6,524 nt of DNA from Oscillospiraceae bacterium UBA3851 (GTDB lineage Bacteria; Bacillota; Clostridia; Oscillospirales; Oscillospiraceae), in contig DGHJ01000056.1 of NCBI GenBank assembly GCA_002392625.1, positions 1 to 6,524 on the forward strand, read 5' to 3'. This document shows positions 5,978 through 6,524 of the stretch, one piece after another (within the stretch, counting starts at the first letter, position 1; every line of letters begins with the position of its first letter). The translations under genes were made by a program, and so were the position numbers. The notes below the pieces were generated by a model. That model ran no database searches, was not told the origin of the DNA, and saw only the letters and a list, made by a program, of their open reading frames with translations.

Positions 5978-6524
5978 ATGAAACTGATTTTCCAAGGCCA
6001 CGACCAGCGTTATGCGGTGGAGCAGAGCCTGCTGGCCTTCTTCCCCGATGAGCGGCCCGTATACGACCCGGACGCCCAGGAGGACAGCATCGCCACGGTG
6101 CGCCTGACCGCCGGGAAAACCTACGCCACCGCCGTCACCGAGATCACTTGGGGCGGCAAAACCGCCCGCGGCCTCTCCCGCGCGGCCGTCAGCCCCGATC
6201 TGGACCCCTACGAGGCGGAGCGGCGGCGGCAGAAGGCGGTGAAGCTCAGCTTTTTCAAGGCCGCCCGGTCCGTCACCGGCGTAACGCCCACCTGGGGCGC
6301 CCTGACGGGTATCCGCCCCGGCAAGCTGGCCGAGCGGTTTTTGCTGGAGGGCAAGACTCCCCGGCAGGTGGATCGCATTCTGGACAAGACCTACTGTGTC
6401 GCCCCCTCCCGCCGTCAGCTGGCCATCGAGACGGCCCAGGCCGGCCTCGCCGCCAAGGCGGACCTCCGCCCCAACGACATCTCCCTGTACGTAGGCATTC
6501 CCTTCTGCCCCACCCGCTGCGCCT
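5978..6524 (+). CDS. hemZ: Coproporphyrinogen dehydrogenase HemZ, 5' part (cut by window end)
   Basis: Radical SAM protein of the oxygen-independent coproporphyrinogen III oxidase family (HemZ), assigned to anaerobic haem/porphyrin synthesis in the cytoplasm. 182 complete codons are visible out of roughly 500 in B. subtilis HemZ. The N-terminus MKLIFQGHDQRY starts a poorly conserved region. WGALTGIRPGKL (106-117) is a HemZ hallmark matching the WGxLTGIRPxKL of homologues. YVGIPFCPTRCA (171-182) carries the first two cysteines (C177, C181) of the CxxxCxxC motif that binds the 4Fe-4S cluster; the third falls beyond the window. The ATG at 5978 has only a modest RBS (cgagg, 5963-5967). No stop or frameshift is seen. 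Assignment as HemZ rather than HemW/HemN rests on the N-terminal region and the neighbourhood. In Clostridia hisS-aspS often follow. Confidence 0.92.
   Translation, partial: MKLIFQGHDQRYAVEQSLLAFFPDERPVYDPDAQEDSIATVRLTAGKTYATAVTEITWGGKTARGLSRAAVSPDLDPYEAERRRQKAVKLSFFKAARSVTGVTPTWGALTGIRPGKLAERFLLEGKTPRQVDRILDKTYCVAPSRRQLAIETAQAGLAAKADLRPNDISLYVGIPFCPTRCA

Overview
The window is a stretch of housekeeping genes, all on the + strand, from a high-GC Firmicute. By eye the GC content is about 60-65%. Gene content and order (recJ, rel, dtd, an MBL-fold hydrolase, hemZ) match the recJ-(apt)-relA-dtd-MBL-hemZ neighbourhood known from Clostridia. The strong AAAGGAGG-type ribosome binding sites and G/C-ending codons fit an Oscillospiraceae-like gut anaerobe (Flavonifractor/Oscillibacter type). 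That taxonomic placement is inference; the synteny is established knowledge.

Layout: 1-28 is a leader with a strong RBS. 29-2131 is recJ (ssDNA 5'-3' exonuclease), overlapping by ATGA with 2128-4323, a bifunctional Rel (p)ppGpp synthetase/hydrolase. 4324-4528 is a structured intergenic element (copy 1). 4529-4975 is dtd (D-aminoacyl-tRNA deacylase). 4976-5302 is a second, larger copy of the same element. 5303-5923 is a glyoxalase-II-like metallo-beta-lactamase-fold hydrolase. 5930-5960 is a terminator-like hairpin. 5978-6524 is the 5' part of hemZ (radical SAM, anaerobic porphyrin pathway), cut by the window edge just inside its FeS-cluster motif.

The genes themselves are ordinary and intact: DNA repair, stringent response, translation quality control, small-molecule detoxification and haem synthesis. 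Co-orientation and short gaps suggest largely shared transcription.

The unusual content is in the two gaps either side of dtd. Both are filled, from the upstream stop codon to the downstream RBS, by one related element. It has four stems in the same order (A, B, C, D) separated by conserved blocks. Between the copies the stem sequences differ, but I count 11 positions where both partners changed so that pairing is kept, against 2 pairs lost to A-C. This points to a conserved folded RNA or DNA element, possibly a dispersed palindromic repeat family. Copy 2 carries two extra insertions, one of 60 bp flanked by an 8-bp direct repeat. I cannot match the element to a named family from memory. Whether it is undescribed needs a genome-wide and Rfam search.
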